A DNA stretch of 35,785 bases from Azophilus sp964348115 (GCA_964348115.1 CAYGBY010000012.1:1-35785); one strand, 5' to 3'; shown: positions 25,335-33,668, counted from the first letter of the stretch. The notes: generated by a model from the letters alone, not told the origin. Made by a program: numbers and translations.

Positions 25335-26564
25335 GTGCTGAACACGACCATCCTGCTGGGCGTCGGCATGTTCACCGCCACCGTGCTGGTGCTGGTGCTG
25401 CTGATTCTCGCCGCCAGGGCCTGGTTGGTCAGCAGCGGCGAAGTGACCATCCTGATCAATGACGACCCGGACAAGGCCATTCAGGTCGCCGCTGGCGGCA
25501 AGCTGCTGGCCACCTTGGCGGAGCGGGGCATATTTTTGGCCAGCGCCTGCGGTGGCGGCGGCACCTGCTCCCAATGCCGCTGCCGGGTGCTGGAGGGCGG
25601 CGGCGGCATCCTCTCCACGGAGGAGACCCACTTCAGCCGCGGCGAGGTGCGCAGCCATTGGCGGCTGTCCTGCCAAGTGGTGGTGAAGCAGGACCTGAAG
25701 ATCGAAATCCCGGATGACGCCATCGGGGTGCAGCGCTGGGACTGCGAGGTGATCAGCAACCGCAACGTAGCCACCTTCATCAAGGAACTGAACCTCAGGC
25801 TGCCGGAAGGGGAGGCTGTGGACTTCCGCGCCGGGGGCTACGTGCAGCTGCAGATTCCGCCCTACGACATGGACTACCGGGAGATCGACCTGGAGCCCGA
25901 GTACCAGGGCGACTGGGATCGCTTCGACGTTTGGAAGTACCGTTCCAGAACCTTGACCGAGACGGTGCGCGCCTACTCCATGGCCAACTACCCGGAAGAG
26001 AAGGGCGTGCTCAAGTTCAACATCCGCATCGCCACGCCGCCGCCGGGCATGGATGTGCCGCCTGGGGCCATGTCCTCCTATGTCTTCAACCTGAAGCCCG
26101 GCGACCGGATCGCCGTATTCGGCCCCTACGGGGAATTCTTCGTGAAGGACACCGATGCGGAGAAGATCTGGATCGGCGGCGGGGCCGGCATGGCCCCATT
26201 GCGCTCGCAGATATTCGATGAGATCAAGCGCCGCCGCCGCACCACCAAGATGAGCTACTGGTACGGCGCCCGCTCCTTGCGGGAGCTGTTCTACAGCGAG
26301 GAATTCGATGCCTTGGCGGCGGAGCATGACAACTTCACTTGGCATGTGGCGCTTTCCGACCCGTTGCCGGAGGACGACTTCCAAGGGCGCGTGGGCTTCA
26401 TCCACCAAGTGGTTTACGAGCACTACCTAAGCAGCCACCCCAATCCGGAGGATTGCGAATACTACCTATGCGGCCCCCCGCCCATGGTCGCAGCGGTGCT
26501 GCAGATGCTTGAGGATCTGGGCGTGGAGCCGGAGAACATCAGCTTGGATGATTTCGGATCCTGA
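25335..26564 (+). CDS. nqrF: Na+-translocating NADH:quinone reductase subunit F
   Basis: 409 residues from GTG at 25335, with GGAG about 9 bases upstream. An N-terminal membrane span is followed by a 2Fe-2S ferredoxin domain with Cys72, Cys78, Cys81 and Cys113 (ACGGGGTCSQC, LSC). The FAD domain has RAYSMANY at 212-219, and the NADH domain has GGGAGMAP and the ending YYLCGPPPMVAAV. This is the NADH dehydrogenase entry subunit of the pump. It ends with the usual SLDDFGS. apbE, often downstream, is not in this window. Confidence 0.97.
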   Translation: MLNTTILLGVGMFTATVLVLVLLILAARAWLVSSGEVTILINDDPDKAIQVAAGGKLLATLAERGIFLASACGGGGTCSQCRCRVLEGGGGILSTEETHFSRGEVRSHWRLSCQVVVKQDLKIEIPDDAIGVQRWDCEVISNRNVATFIKELNLRLPEGEAVDFRAGGYVQLQIPPYDMDYREIDLEPEYQGDWDRFDVWKYRSRTLTETVRAYSMANYPEEKGVLKFNIRIATPPPGMDVPPGAMSSYVFNLKPGDRIAVFGPYGEFFVKDTDAEKIWIGGGAGMAPLRSQIFDEIKRRRRTTKMSYWYGARSLRELFYSEEFDALAAEHDNFTWHVALSDPLPEDDFQGRVGFIHQVVYEHYLSSHPNPEDCEYYLCGPPPMVAAVLQMLEDLGVEPENISLDDFGS

Positions 26565-26790
26565 AGGATTGTCCGCACAGAAGCTTCCGATCGCTGCTGT
26601 TGAGGTCGATGAAGTTCCCGACGTTGGAGCCGATGCGGCCCACGCGGAAGAAGCTTCGTGACAGGGTCGACCTTGTCGGTGGCGATGGATTCGACCGACG
26701 AATCAGGGGGGAACCCATAGATGCATTGGCGGGACATGAAACGGCCCGCATCGGCGAGATGCTGACGGCGCTGGGATTCGGAGGCGGCGC
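26565..26790 (+). other. Gap after nqrF with a possible orphan 3' coding tail
   Basis: No recognisable gene. One frame (26600-26794) ends in ALAGHETARIGEMLTALGFGG and a TGA that overlaps the next gene's GTG as GTGA, the pattern of two coupled genes. It could be the end of an unrecognised gene that once preceded the AlbA_2 gene, with the rest lost where the nqr operon now abuts. No terminator hairpin is convincing here. Confidence 0.25.
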
Positions 26791-28530
26791 GTGACTGCGC
26801 GGGATGACGAGCTCCGGCAGCGGCTGCGGCTGGGCGAGGACAGCCGCTGGGAGTTCAAGCAGATCCTATTCTCCGGCGACCATCTGACCAGCCTCGGCCG
26901 AGGCGAACTGGCCGACGAGATCGCCGCCTTCGCGAACGCCAGCGGCGGCGCGTTGCTGTGCGGGGTGACGGATGACGGCCAGATTGGGCGGATGTCCCGC
27001 CCGCAGATGGCGGCGCTGGATCGGTTGCTGGTGGAGGTAAGCACCGACAGCATCGACCCGCCGGTCCGCATATACATACATCATAGAGAACTGGATGGCG
27101 GATCCTTTCTGCACGTTGAAGTGCCGAAGAGCGATTCCGTGCATGAGCACCGCGGCCGCAGCTTCATACGGGTGGGCGCAACCAAGCGTCAGATGGCCAG
27201 TGAAGAGCGGATGCGCCTCGCGCAGCGCCGTACGCAGGGCCGCTATCTTTGGTTCGATGAACAGCCAGTTTCGGAAACCGGGTTTGAAACACTGGACCCG
27301 ACGCTCTGGAGGCCACTGCTGAGCGCCGAGGGCGCAGCCGACCCGGCGGCGGCGCTGGCCAAACTCGCGCTGCTCGCACCGGACGAGTCCGGCGTTCAGT
27401 GTGCGACCATCGCCGGGGTGCTGCTGTGTACGCAACATCCCGAGCAGTGGCTGCCGAACGCCACCATTGCTGCGACCCGCTACCGGGGCGCCGACCGCAC
27501 GACCGGCCAGATCGACGCACAGGAAATCAGGGGCCCCCTGCATCGGCAGATCGCGGACGCGGTGGCGTTCGCCGTTCGCAACATGCTGGTTGCGGCCCGC
27601 AAGGTCCCGGCGCGGGTCGAGATGCCGCAGTACAGCGAGAAGGCGATATTCGAGGCGGTCGTCAACGCCGTGGTGCACCGCGACTACGGGATCCAAGCCA
27701 GCCGGATCCGCCTGTCGATGTTCTCCGACCGTTTGGAGATCCAATCGCCCGGCGCCCTGCCCAACACGCTGACCCTCGATAGCATGGCGCTGCGCCAGGC
27801 AACCCGGAACCAGGTCATCGCCTCGCTGATGGGCCGGATGGGGGTGGGCGGCATCCGCGGCTCCGCCCATCGGCAATACTTCATGGAGCGCCGCGGAGAC
27901 GGCGTTCCCGCCATCCTGCGCGAAACCAGGGAGCTGTCCGGCCGCCTGCCGGAGTACCGACTTATCGACGATGCGGAAGTCTTGCTCGTTCTACCCGCGG
28001 CGCCGCAGGACGCGACATCCACCCGCGTCGTCGTAACGGTTCGCGCAGCGGGACGGCCGTTGTCTGGCGCCGAGGTGCTGATCCTGTTCCCGAACAAGAC
28101 TTGGAAGCAGGCGACCGCGGACGAGAATGGCGAGGCCGCCGTCGATCTCTATACGACGAAGCTGCCGATGACCGTGTTCGCGGCGGCGCCGGGATACGCG
28201 GCCTGTCTCGAGCGGGAATGGCTTCCTGGCAACAGCGCGCTCGCACTCGAGATGCGCGCGCTGCCGCAAGGCGGAAGCGCCATCTTCCCGGAAGCCACCG
28301 GCGGCTTGCCTGGATTGACAGGCCGCCTCAACCCTGTCCGCGATAGGTTGGATCGCACCTACTTGTACGCTTCGAACATCGCCATAGGCCAAGGACGTCA
28401 ACAGCCGGTCGACTTCGTCCCCGGTGAGGAACTCCCGTTGACCGACTCGGACGGCGTGAGTCTCTTAGTGCGCATCATCGATGTCGTCGGCAGCTCGGCG
28501 CTGGTGGAGTATCGAAGGCGGGAACTCTGA
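26791..28530 (+). CDS. AlbA_2/Schlafen-type ATP-binding protein with C-terminal beta-sandwich-like extension
   Basis: 579 residues from GTG at 26791, with GGAGG 6 bases upstream. Residues ~15-135 are an AlbA_2 domain (WEFKQ at 20-24, ADEIAAFANASGGALLCGV). Residues ~285-370 look like the HATPase_c_4 part of RecG-like regulators (IFEAVVNAVVHRDYGIQASR, then LEIQSPGALPNTLT). After ~410 the protein continues with a carboxypeptidase-regulatory-like pattern (VVVTVRAAGRPLSGAEVLIL, then ATADENGEAAVDLYT) and ends with a further ~90 residues I do not recognise. AlbA_2/ATPase proteins are found as regulators and in defence loci. The role of the extension is unknown. Confidence 0.8.
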   Translation: MTARDDELRQRLRLGEDSRWEFKQILFSGDHLTSLGRGELADEIAAFANASGGALLCGVTDDGQIGRMSRPQMAALDRLLVEVSTDSIDPPVRIYIHHRELDGGSFLHVEVPKSDSVHEHRGRSFIRVGATKRQMASEERMRLAQRRTQGRYLWFDEQPVSETGFETLDPTLWRPLLSAEGAADPAAALAKLALLAPDESGVQCATIAGVLLCTQHPEQWLPNATIAATRYRGADRTTGQIDAQEIRGPLHRQIADAVAFAVRNMLVAARKVPARVEMPQYSEKAIFEAVVNAVVHRDYGIQASRIRLSMFSDRLEIQSPGALPNTLTLDSMALRQATRNQVIASLMGRMGVGGIRGSAHRQYFMERRGDGVPAILRETRELSGRLPEYRLIDDAEVLLVLPAAPQDATSTRVVVTVRAAGRPLSGAEVLILFPNKTWKQATADENGEAAVDLYTTKLPMTVFAAAPGYAACLEREWLPGNSALALEMRALPQGGSAIFPEATGGLPGLTGRLNPVRDRLDRTYLYASNIAIGQGRQQPVDFVPGEELPLTDSDGVSLLVRIIDVVGSSALVEYRRREL

Positions 28531-28572
28531 CCGCGCCGCGCACGGCGGGGCCACTGAATTCATGGCTGTCCG

Positions 28573-28772
28573 CTAGTGTTACGTCCCATAAATAACTTAC
28601 GTGATAGTGAGCGTGTCCAGTCCTGGGGCTCGGCTACGTCGAAAGGGTGACCCACGACCATGTCCGCCATGGCGTCACGATGTTGTTCGCCGCCTTGGAC
28701 ATCGCCACCGCCGAATCGATCCTCGCCAAAATCGAACGACTTTGTTCAGTTATTTCCGGGACACAACACTAG
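28573..28772 (+). mobile_element. 200-bp internally deleted IS630-type element
   Basis: CTAGTGTTACGTCCCATAAAT at the left pairs with the right end ATTTCCGGGACACAACACTAG, with four mismatches over 25 bases. Both ends are at TA. Inside, the plus strand reads VERVTHDHVRHGVTMLFAAL, DIATAESILAKIERLCSVIS and GTQH, then TAG. These are two separate stretches of an IS630 transposase (the RHG...LFAALD catalytic region and the C-terminal ISGTGH-like tail) joined after an internal deletion. The stop TAG is the element's own terminal TAG. It cannot move without a transposase supplied elsewhere. Confidence 0.8.
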
Positions 28773-28930
28773 GGAACCTCTGAACCAGTCCCGGAAGCCC
28801 AGAGGAGCCTAGGTGGCGTGATGGCAAGGCGCGGCGAAGCCGTGTGGCTTGCCCCCCACACAATGAGTCGCAACACGGCCAGCGCGCCCTTTAGGCCCTC
28901 CCGAAGGGCGCCCGCCTTGCCGGCATGAGG
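28770..28930. mobile_element. MITE family A, copy 3 (right end not found)
   Basis: TAGGGAACCTCTGAACCAG starts at 28770, sharing its TA with the IS630-derived element. The copy continues uninterrupted through GAGCCTAGGTGGCGTGATGG, exactly the place where copy 1 carries a family B insertion. It shares the segment TAGGCCCTCCCGAAGGGCGC with copy 2. No right inverted repeat is seen before the M48 peptidase gene, whose 3' end begins at 28936. With the IS630-derived element it fills the 28531-28935 gap. Confidence 0.7.
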
Positions 28931-28935
28931 TGTGG

Positions 28936-30057
28936 TTAACGTCGGGCGGATGCCCTGATGTAGCTGACGCGCTCTGCGGTCGCCGGATGAGTGGAAAAGT
29001 AATCCAGCACGGATTCGGCCCACCGGTTTTCCGTGTCGGTTTGCTGGTTTCCGGCGGTGCGCTGGCCGTCGGTCTGACCGGGATTGGAGGCGGCATCGTT
29101 GTCCGCCGGTTCTGTGTCTGCGTCCACCGCATCCGCCTGCGGTTTCTGACCGTGCATGCGTTCGAGGATGTTCGCCAATTCCCCAGGATCCAGTCCGGCA
29201 TCCAACATTGCCTGGATGGCGTAATGATCTGCTTCGCGCTCGAATTCGCGTGAATAAGCCTTTTGGCCGAGCGCGAGGGGCAAGGACAGGATCAGCTCGC
29301 CCGCGCCGCTGAAATCGCCCGAAACTATGGTGAAGAGCACAACCCACATCGAATTCTGCAGAATCGACCGCTCGACATGCCGCAGCCTTGCGTGGCCAAG
29401 CTCGTGAAGATATACAGCCAGCAACTGTTCGTCGGTCGTCGCCAGCTCGACCAGTTCGTCGGTCATCACCACGGTGGCCGCGCTTAACGTGAAGGCGTTC
29501 GCGCCGATGTATCCGCCGTTGCGGAACGCCATGGTGTCAACAGCGCCGAATTCGGCAAAGTAGTCCGTGAGCTCCGCTTGGCGCTCAGGTTCCAGCGCCG
29601 ATGGCGCCAGTAGCCGATCGATCGTGCCCAGGGTGGATGCGCCGAGCTGTGCGCTGACTTCGGCTGGCGCTGCGAATGCGACCGCTTTGGAAAGCGCCGG
29701 CACGCCCCAGACAGTCAAGCCTGCGCCGAGGAAGAGGACGAGCATCGTGGCGGCGAGGGCGATCCCTGTGCGCGCCTCTAGCCAGGAGACCAGGCGCAAC
29801 TTGTCTTGGTGCGGGAGGAGCGCAGCGAGCGCGTCGGCGCCCGCGTGATCGAGGGTGACGAATCGGGACCTGGAGTCCCAGGTGATTTGCCGTGGTGTGT
29901 TGCCAAGGCGCGCCTCGATCTTCAGGTCGGCGGCGGCGAGTGTGTGAATTTCGCCATCGTGGCGCAGCTCCACGGCACGATCATCACGGGCTTCCAATCT
30001 TGCCGGCACGGCGACGCTGCTGATGCCGCCGAAATACTTGCCTTCCAGGCTGATCAA
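28936..30057 (-). CDS. M48-family membrane-associated zinc metallopeptidase
   Basis: 373 residues from TTG at 30057. The N-terminal ~90 residues resemble the small domain often found before this peptidase type (SLEGKYFGGISSVAVPARL). One membrane span lies at ~99-118. The catalytic motif HELGH is at 218-222 and the downstream EREAD at 273-277 supplies the third zinc ligand. A low-complexity acidic/Gln-rich segment (~305-350) precedes the C-terminal STHPATAERVSYIR, which is typical of M48. It probably degrades membrane or periplasmic proteins. It follows the DUF898 gene by 10 bases, so the two form an operon. Confidence 0.9.
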   Translation of the reverse strand: MISLEGKYFGGISSVAVPARLEARDDRAVELRHDGEIHTLAAADLKIEARLGNTPRQITWDSRSRFVTLDHAGADALAALLPHQDKLRLVSWLEARTGIALAATMLVLFLGAGLTVWGVPALSKAVAFAAPAEVSAQLGASTLGTIDRLLAPSALEPERQAELTDYFAEFGAVDTMAFRNGGYIGANAFTLSAATVVMTDELVELATTDEQLLAVYLHELGHARLRHVERSILQNSMWVVLFTIVSGDFSGAGELILSLPLALGQKAYSREFEREADHYAIQAMLDAGLDPGELANILERMHGQKPQADAVDADTEPADNDAASNPGQTDGQRTAGNQQTDTENRWAESVLDYFSTHPATAERVSYIRASARR

Positions 30058-30067
30058 GCTCGGTCGC

Positions 30068-31129
30068 CTACACGCCGATGCCGAGATCGAAGGCTTCCCC
30101 GAACTCTTCGCCCAGCGCCGTGGTGCGGTCCGTCTCGTCGGCGATGAATCCGTCGAGGTCCGTGGCTAGAACCCACAAATGGGAAATGACGTAACGTCTC
30201 ATGCGCACACTGGCCCAAGGGTAGTACAGGCCGAGGGTCAGGATCATCAGGATGGAATTGACTGCGGCCACCAAAAGCCAGCCGCGCACCGTAACGTTGG
30301 TCCGCAATTGGATGTCATCCACGGATACGTTGTTGTAGACGGCCTTGAAGTGCATGGCCTGATAAATCACGTACATCCACAGGTACATGACGAAATAGCC
30401 GAGCATTGACAATGCCATCGGCCAAGAGAGCAGATCTCCCGCTCCATCGCCGGCCGTCGGCCCCCCGAACAGGATCAGCCAGGAAACCGGCAGCGCAGCT
30501 ACCGCAGCGCCTATGAGTGCGAATAGGATCAGGTAGAAGTGCGCCGGTCGAGCGGATGTGGACGCAAGGGTGCGGCCGAACCGATGATGGTTGATGAGGT
30601 ACTGATTCTGCTTGAACCACGCAAACGGCATGCCTAAGCCTAGGGTGATCAGGCCGAAAAATCGCCATCCCAGATAGGCCGCCGCCGCCCCGCCCGGCCC
30701 GCCATCGAAACCGAAGCGAATGCCCCGCCAGGCGGACATGATGGCGTTGAACCGCACCGATCTTGCCACGATCCACGGCAGGGCGATGAGCAGGGCGATG
30801 AACATCAGGATGCCCGCCTTCGGATAGAATATCTGGGTTGACGTGTATATGAGGAGTGCGCCAACCGCGATCATTCGGCCTTTCAGGATCGTGACGGGGT
30901 TGGCGAGGTAATCGAAGTGATCGCCGGCCAATTCGGTGCTGCGGTAAAAGTAGCGGTTGGTGCGCACCTTGGCCCACGCGGAATAGATGCCTAGGGTCAG
31001 AATCGTCAGCGCCAGATTGACCATCCAGATGCGGAAATACGCATTGCCGTCGGCGTGAAACGCCAGATGGATGGGTTTTGGCGTTGCCGAGGAATTTAGG
31101 CTGCCATCCACAGAGCTCGCCTCGCTCAT
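30068..31129 (-). CDS. DUF898 (YjgN-like) multi-spanning membrane protein
   Basis: About 353 residues from ATG at 31129; the frame is open to 31204, but the extra residues are of low quality. The repeated pattern FHADGNAYFRIWMVNLALTI, LTLGIYSAWAKVRTNRYFY and later GLYYPWASVRMRRY is the hallmark of DUF898, with several membrane spans. The function is not established. Adjacency to an M48 peptidase gene recurs in proteobacteria, suggesting joint action in the inner membrane. Confidence 0.88.
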   Translation of the reverse strand: MSEASSVDGSLNSSATPKPIHLAFHADGNAYFRIWMVNLALTILTLGIYSAWAKVRTNRYFYRSTELAGDHFDYLANPVTILKGRMIAVGALLIYTSTQIFYPKAGILMFIALLIALPWIVARSVRFNAIMSAWRGIRFGFDGGPGGAAAAYLGWRFFGLITLGLGMPFAWFKQNQYLINHHRFGRTLASTSARPAHFYLILFALIGAAVAALPVSWLILFGGPTAGDGAGDLLSWPMALSMLGYFVMYLWMYVIYQAMHFKAVYNNVSVDDIQLRTNVTVRGWLLVAAVNSILMILTLGLYYPWASVRMRRYVISHLWVLATDLDGFIADETDRTTALGEEFGEAFDLGIGV

Positions 31130-31195
31130 GCGCTGAGCCCTGATGGGAGTTCCCGCAGCCATTTTGCTGGGCTGGCGCGCTGGGAAGCGGGCGCT

Positions 31196-31304
31196 TCCAT
31201 GCAAGGGCTCAGGGCGCAGGCCCGCTGGCGTCCCGCTTGGTTACCGAACCGCCCCGACCGGACCCGCTCCATGCAAGGGCTCATGGCGCAGGCCCGCCGG
31301 CGCG
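31196..31304. repeat. Direct repeat of about 36 bases, 72 bases apart
   Basis: TCCATGCAAGGGCTCAGGGC at 31196 recurs as TCCATGCAAGGGCTCATGGC at 31268, and similarity continues through GCAGGCCCGC and GGCG. It lies in the 195-base gap between the DUF898 start and the LpxH-like stop. No inverted repeats or coding function are seen. Confidence 0.6.
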
Positions 31305-31324
31305 GTTGGCCGTGGACCTTCCCG

Positions 31325-32167
31325 TCAAGATTGCTTGCGCACGGTCAGGACGGGTCTTGATGACTTCATCGCAGCCTTCCCCGGCTTGGCGTCCGCGGAG
31401 ACTATATGCACATTGGCCGGGGACCAGTCGAGGATTTGAAAGGCGCCTTGCGCATCCTCCACCAGCGCCGTGCAGGACTCCACCCAATCGCCGCAATTCA
31501 TGTATTGGGCGCCCGCAATGGCGCTGATCTCCGCCTTGTGGATGTGGCCGCACACCACCCCATCGAATCCACGGCGGCGGCACTCGTAGCTAAGCGCCTG
31601 CTCAAAGCTGCTGTACTTGTTCACCGCCCGCTTGACGCGCTGCTTGGCCCAGGCGGAAAGAGACCAGTAGCCGTAGCCCAGCTTGCGGCGCAGGAAGTTG
31701 AGCACCTTGTTCAGGTGCAGCAGCCCGCGGTAGCCCAGGTCCCCCAGGAAGGCCAGCCAGCGATGGTGGCGGGTGACCACGTCGAACTGGTCGCCGTGCA
31801 GCACCAGCAGCCGCTGCCCGGCGGCCGTGACGTGCACCGCCTCGTCCACCACGGAAATGTTGCCGAAGCTTAGGTCGGAATAGCTGCGCAGAAACTCATC
31901 GTGGTTGCCGGTGACATAGGTGAGCACGGCGCCCCGCTTGGCCATGGTGAGCAGTTGCCGCACCACATTGTTGTGCGTCTGCGGCCAATACAGCGAGGCC
32001 TCCATGCGCCAGCCATCGATGATGTCCCCAACAAGGTAGAGCTGATCGCAACTGTGCGCTTTGAGAAACGCCAGCAAACGCTCCGCCTGACACCCCTTAG
32101 CGCCAAGGTGGATGTCGGACAGAAAGATGGTGCGGTAATGGACATCGCCGCCGTTCGACTGATCCAG
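31325..32167 (-). CDS. UDP-2,3-diacylglucosamine diphosphatase (LpxH-like), probable CTG start
   Basis: 280 residues if begun at the CTG at 32167. The calcineurin-like metallophosphatase motifs are complete: FLSDIHLG (Asp18, His20), LVGDIIDGW, VTGNHDEF, LHGDQFD and CGHIHKAE. LpxH hydrolyses UDP-2,3-diacylglucosamine to lipid X in lipid A synthesis. After the in-frame stop TAG just upstream there is no ATG, GTG or TTG until residue 31, which would remove the first metal ligands. GGAGG lies 7 bases before the CTG, supporting initiation there. Orientation and spacing suggest its own transcription unit. Some relatives of this type are annotated simply as metallophosphoesterases. Confidence 0.85.
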   Translation of the reverse strand: MDQSNGGDVHYRTIFLSDIHLGAKGCQAERLLAFLKAHSCDQLYLVGDIIDGWRMEASLYWPQTHNNVVRQLLTMAKRGAVLTYVTGNHDEFLRSYSDLSFGNISVVDEAVHVTAAGQRLLVLHGDQFDVVTRHHRWLAFLGDLGYRGLLHLNKVLNFLRRKLGYGYWSLSAWAKQRVKRAVNKYSSFEQALSYECRRRGFDGVVCGHIHKAEISAIAGAQYMNCGDWVESCTALVEDAQGAFQILDWSPANVHIVSADAKPGKAAMKSSRPVLTVRKQS

Positions 32168-32592
32168 TGCCTAGCCTCCGGCCACGCCCACAAGAAAACC
32201 GCCCCATCTTACCGTTTTTTTGCTTGCTTGCCAGTCACTGCTCCACCTCGGAACGGTCCCCGCCGTCGCCGCCATGCGCCTGCTGATGCAGACCGAATGC
32301 CGCAAGTCGGGGACCCTCATGTTAGGCTGGAAGCCTGTGGGACAGCACACTGGGCGCCAGAGAGCTGGGGTTGCCTGATGCCAAGTCCGGGGGCAAGATT
32401 GCGCATCTTCGCGGCCCTGTTGTCGCGGTGCTGTGCGGCATGGGCCGGAAGGACGGCGACACAGGGGTGTTGTGGGTGTGTCGGCGTCTGATTTCGCTGG
32501 GCCGGGTCGACAGAGCGATGCTTCGCTCGCCCGTCGCCCACGAGTTGTCATGGCTTGGGTCAACAGGCACAGGATGGACAGGCTTTAGGCGC
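32168..32592. other. Gene-free stretch with a short MITE B end-like remnant
   Basis: This 425-base region separates the LpxH-like gene from the toxin-antitoxin cluster. At about 32334-32352 GTGGGACAGCACACTGG resembles the right end of the family B MITE (GCGGGACAGCACACTAG) with few differences. No other part of the element is seen. Open frames here have no recognisable content. Confidence 0.35.
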
Positions 32593-33044
32593 ATGGGCAG
32601 GAAACTGGAGCACGGACGGCGTGGCCGTATCGATACGGGCTTCCTGATGCGTTGCATCCGTGTGTTGGAGGCGGCCTTCAAGGAAATCGAGTCGTTTGGT
32701 GAATCGGACATCCTCTACGACCTCTACCGGGCTGCCTGCGTCAAAGAGTTCGATCTGGTGCTGGAACAAGCGGAATGCTGTTGCGCAAGCGTCTCGCGGC
32801 GTTCTTCGCCAGCAACCGGCGGGCCGACGAGCTGGTTTTCAAGGACCTGTTCCGGCACGCGGCCAGACACCGGCTGATCGACGTGGAGGTGGCGGAACGT
32901 TGGTTGACCTACCGCGATTGCCGGAACGACAGCGCACACAAATACGGCGAGCACTTCGCCGAGACGATTCTGGAACTGCTGCCAGCCTTCATCGCCGACG
33001 CGAAGGCGTTGGCCGACACCATAGAGGCTGCGAACGATGGCTGA
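32593..33044 (+). pseudogene. HEPN-domain protein (nucleotidyltransferase-associated toxin type), frameshifted
   Basis: Two frames join to a full HEPN protein. ATG at 32593 leads to RIDTGFLMRCIRVLEAAFKE and LYDLYRAACVKEFDLVLEQ. Near 32768 the family pattern continues in the other frame (SGMLLRKRLAAFFASNRRAD, LVFKDLFRHAARHRLIDVEV, AERWLTYRDCRNDSAHKYGE). The motif RNDSAH is the R-x4-H site of HEPN ribonucleases. Restoring one base (CAAGC to CAAAGC) would rejoin the frames. HEPN proteins with a partner MNT nucleotidyltransferase form a toxin-antitoxin pair. If the shift is real, the toxin is dead. The start overlaps nothing, and the end overlaps the MNT start by 8 bases. Confidence 0.75.
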
Positions 33045-33462
33045 CCGACTCCAGATCGCGCCCCGGCATCGCCGCATCCTGGAGGCCTTGCTGCGCAAGC
33101 ACCTGCCCGGCGTCGAAGTCTGGGCTTACGGCAGCCGCGTGAACGGCCGCGGTCACAGCGGCAGCGACCTCGATCTCGTGCTGCGCGCCCCCGGCCTCGG
33201 GAAGCTCACCGGCGGCCAACTGCGCGGCTTTGAGGATGCGGTTCGCGAGTCGACCATCCCGTTTCTGATCGAGGCCCACGACTGGGCGCGTGTGCCGAAG
33301 CGGTTTCAACAGGAGATCCAGCGGGACTATGTGGTGATCAGCGACAGCCCCGCGCCGGAACCCGAGTGCCGCGGTCCGGGAAGTGGAAACCCGGAGCGTG
33401 GTAGCCTGCGCCGGCTTCTGCTGCGGCTCCACCGGTCTCTGGACGCCAAGCGGACGCCATGA
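33037..33462 (+). CDS. MNT-type nucleotidyltransferase (antitoxin of a HEPN/MNT pair)
   Basis: 141 residues. The minimal nucleotidyltransferase motif is intact: AYGSRVNGRGHSGSDLDLVL, with GS at 32-33 and Asp44/Asp46. Partners of this type AMPylate or otherwise silence the HEPN toxin. The conserved fold ends near RDYVVI (~100), and the last ~40 residues (PAPEPECRGPGSGNPERGSL onward) are an unusual proline- and arginine-rich tail. Start ATGG overlaps the HEPN gene's TGA. The following small gene overlaps its end by 4 bases. Confidence 0.85.
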   Translation: MADRLQIAPRHRRILEALLRKHLPGVEVWAYGSRVNGRGHSGSDLDLVLRAPGLGKLTGGQLRGFEDAVRESTIPFLIEAHDWARVPKRFQQEIQRDYVVISDSPAPEPECRGPGSGNPERGSLRRLLLRLHRSLDAKRTP

Positions 33463-33668
33463 CGGACGGCCTCAAGGACACGCATCGTGAAGCGATCATC
33501 GCGGAGGTCGCCGCCAATGACCGTGCGCAACGGGCCGTGTTGTTCGCATCTCGGGCTGCCGGAACCAATACCATATCGTTAGACGTGGATATCGCGCTGT
33601 TCGGCGACTGGTTGACGCTGACGGACCAAGCTCGCCTCGCCGCGGCGCTGGACGAGATGATGCCTTGA
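33459..33668 (+). pseudogene. Second, truncated MNT-type nucleotidyltransferase
   Basis: 69 residues. RAVLFASRAAGTNTISLDVD followed by IALFGDWLTLTDQARLAAAL matches the N-terminal two thirds of small nucleotidyltransferases. The GS motif reads AS (FASRA rather than FGSRA), while the DxD pair (Asp42, Asp44) remains. A stop after EMMP removes the conserved C-terminus. Loss of glycine and the truncation suggest it is inactive. Its start overlaps the previous gene (ATGA). Confidence 0.6.

Noticed and set aside
26565..26790. apbE flavin transferase gene after nqrF
   Set aside because: Expected from many nqr operons, but neither strand shows any ApbE-like motif; the gene must lie elsewhere.
28601..28783. 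60-residue plus-strand frame within the IS630-derived element
   Set aside because: The frame is not that of the transposase remnant, and it crosses the element boundary into the MITE.
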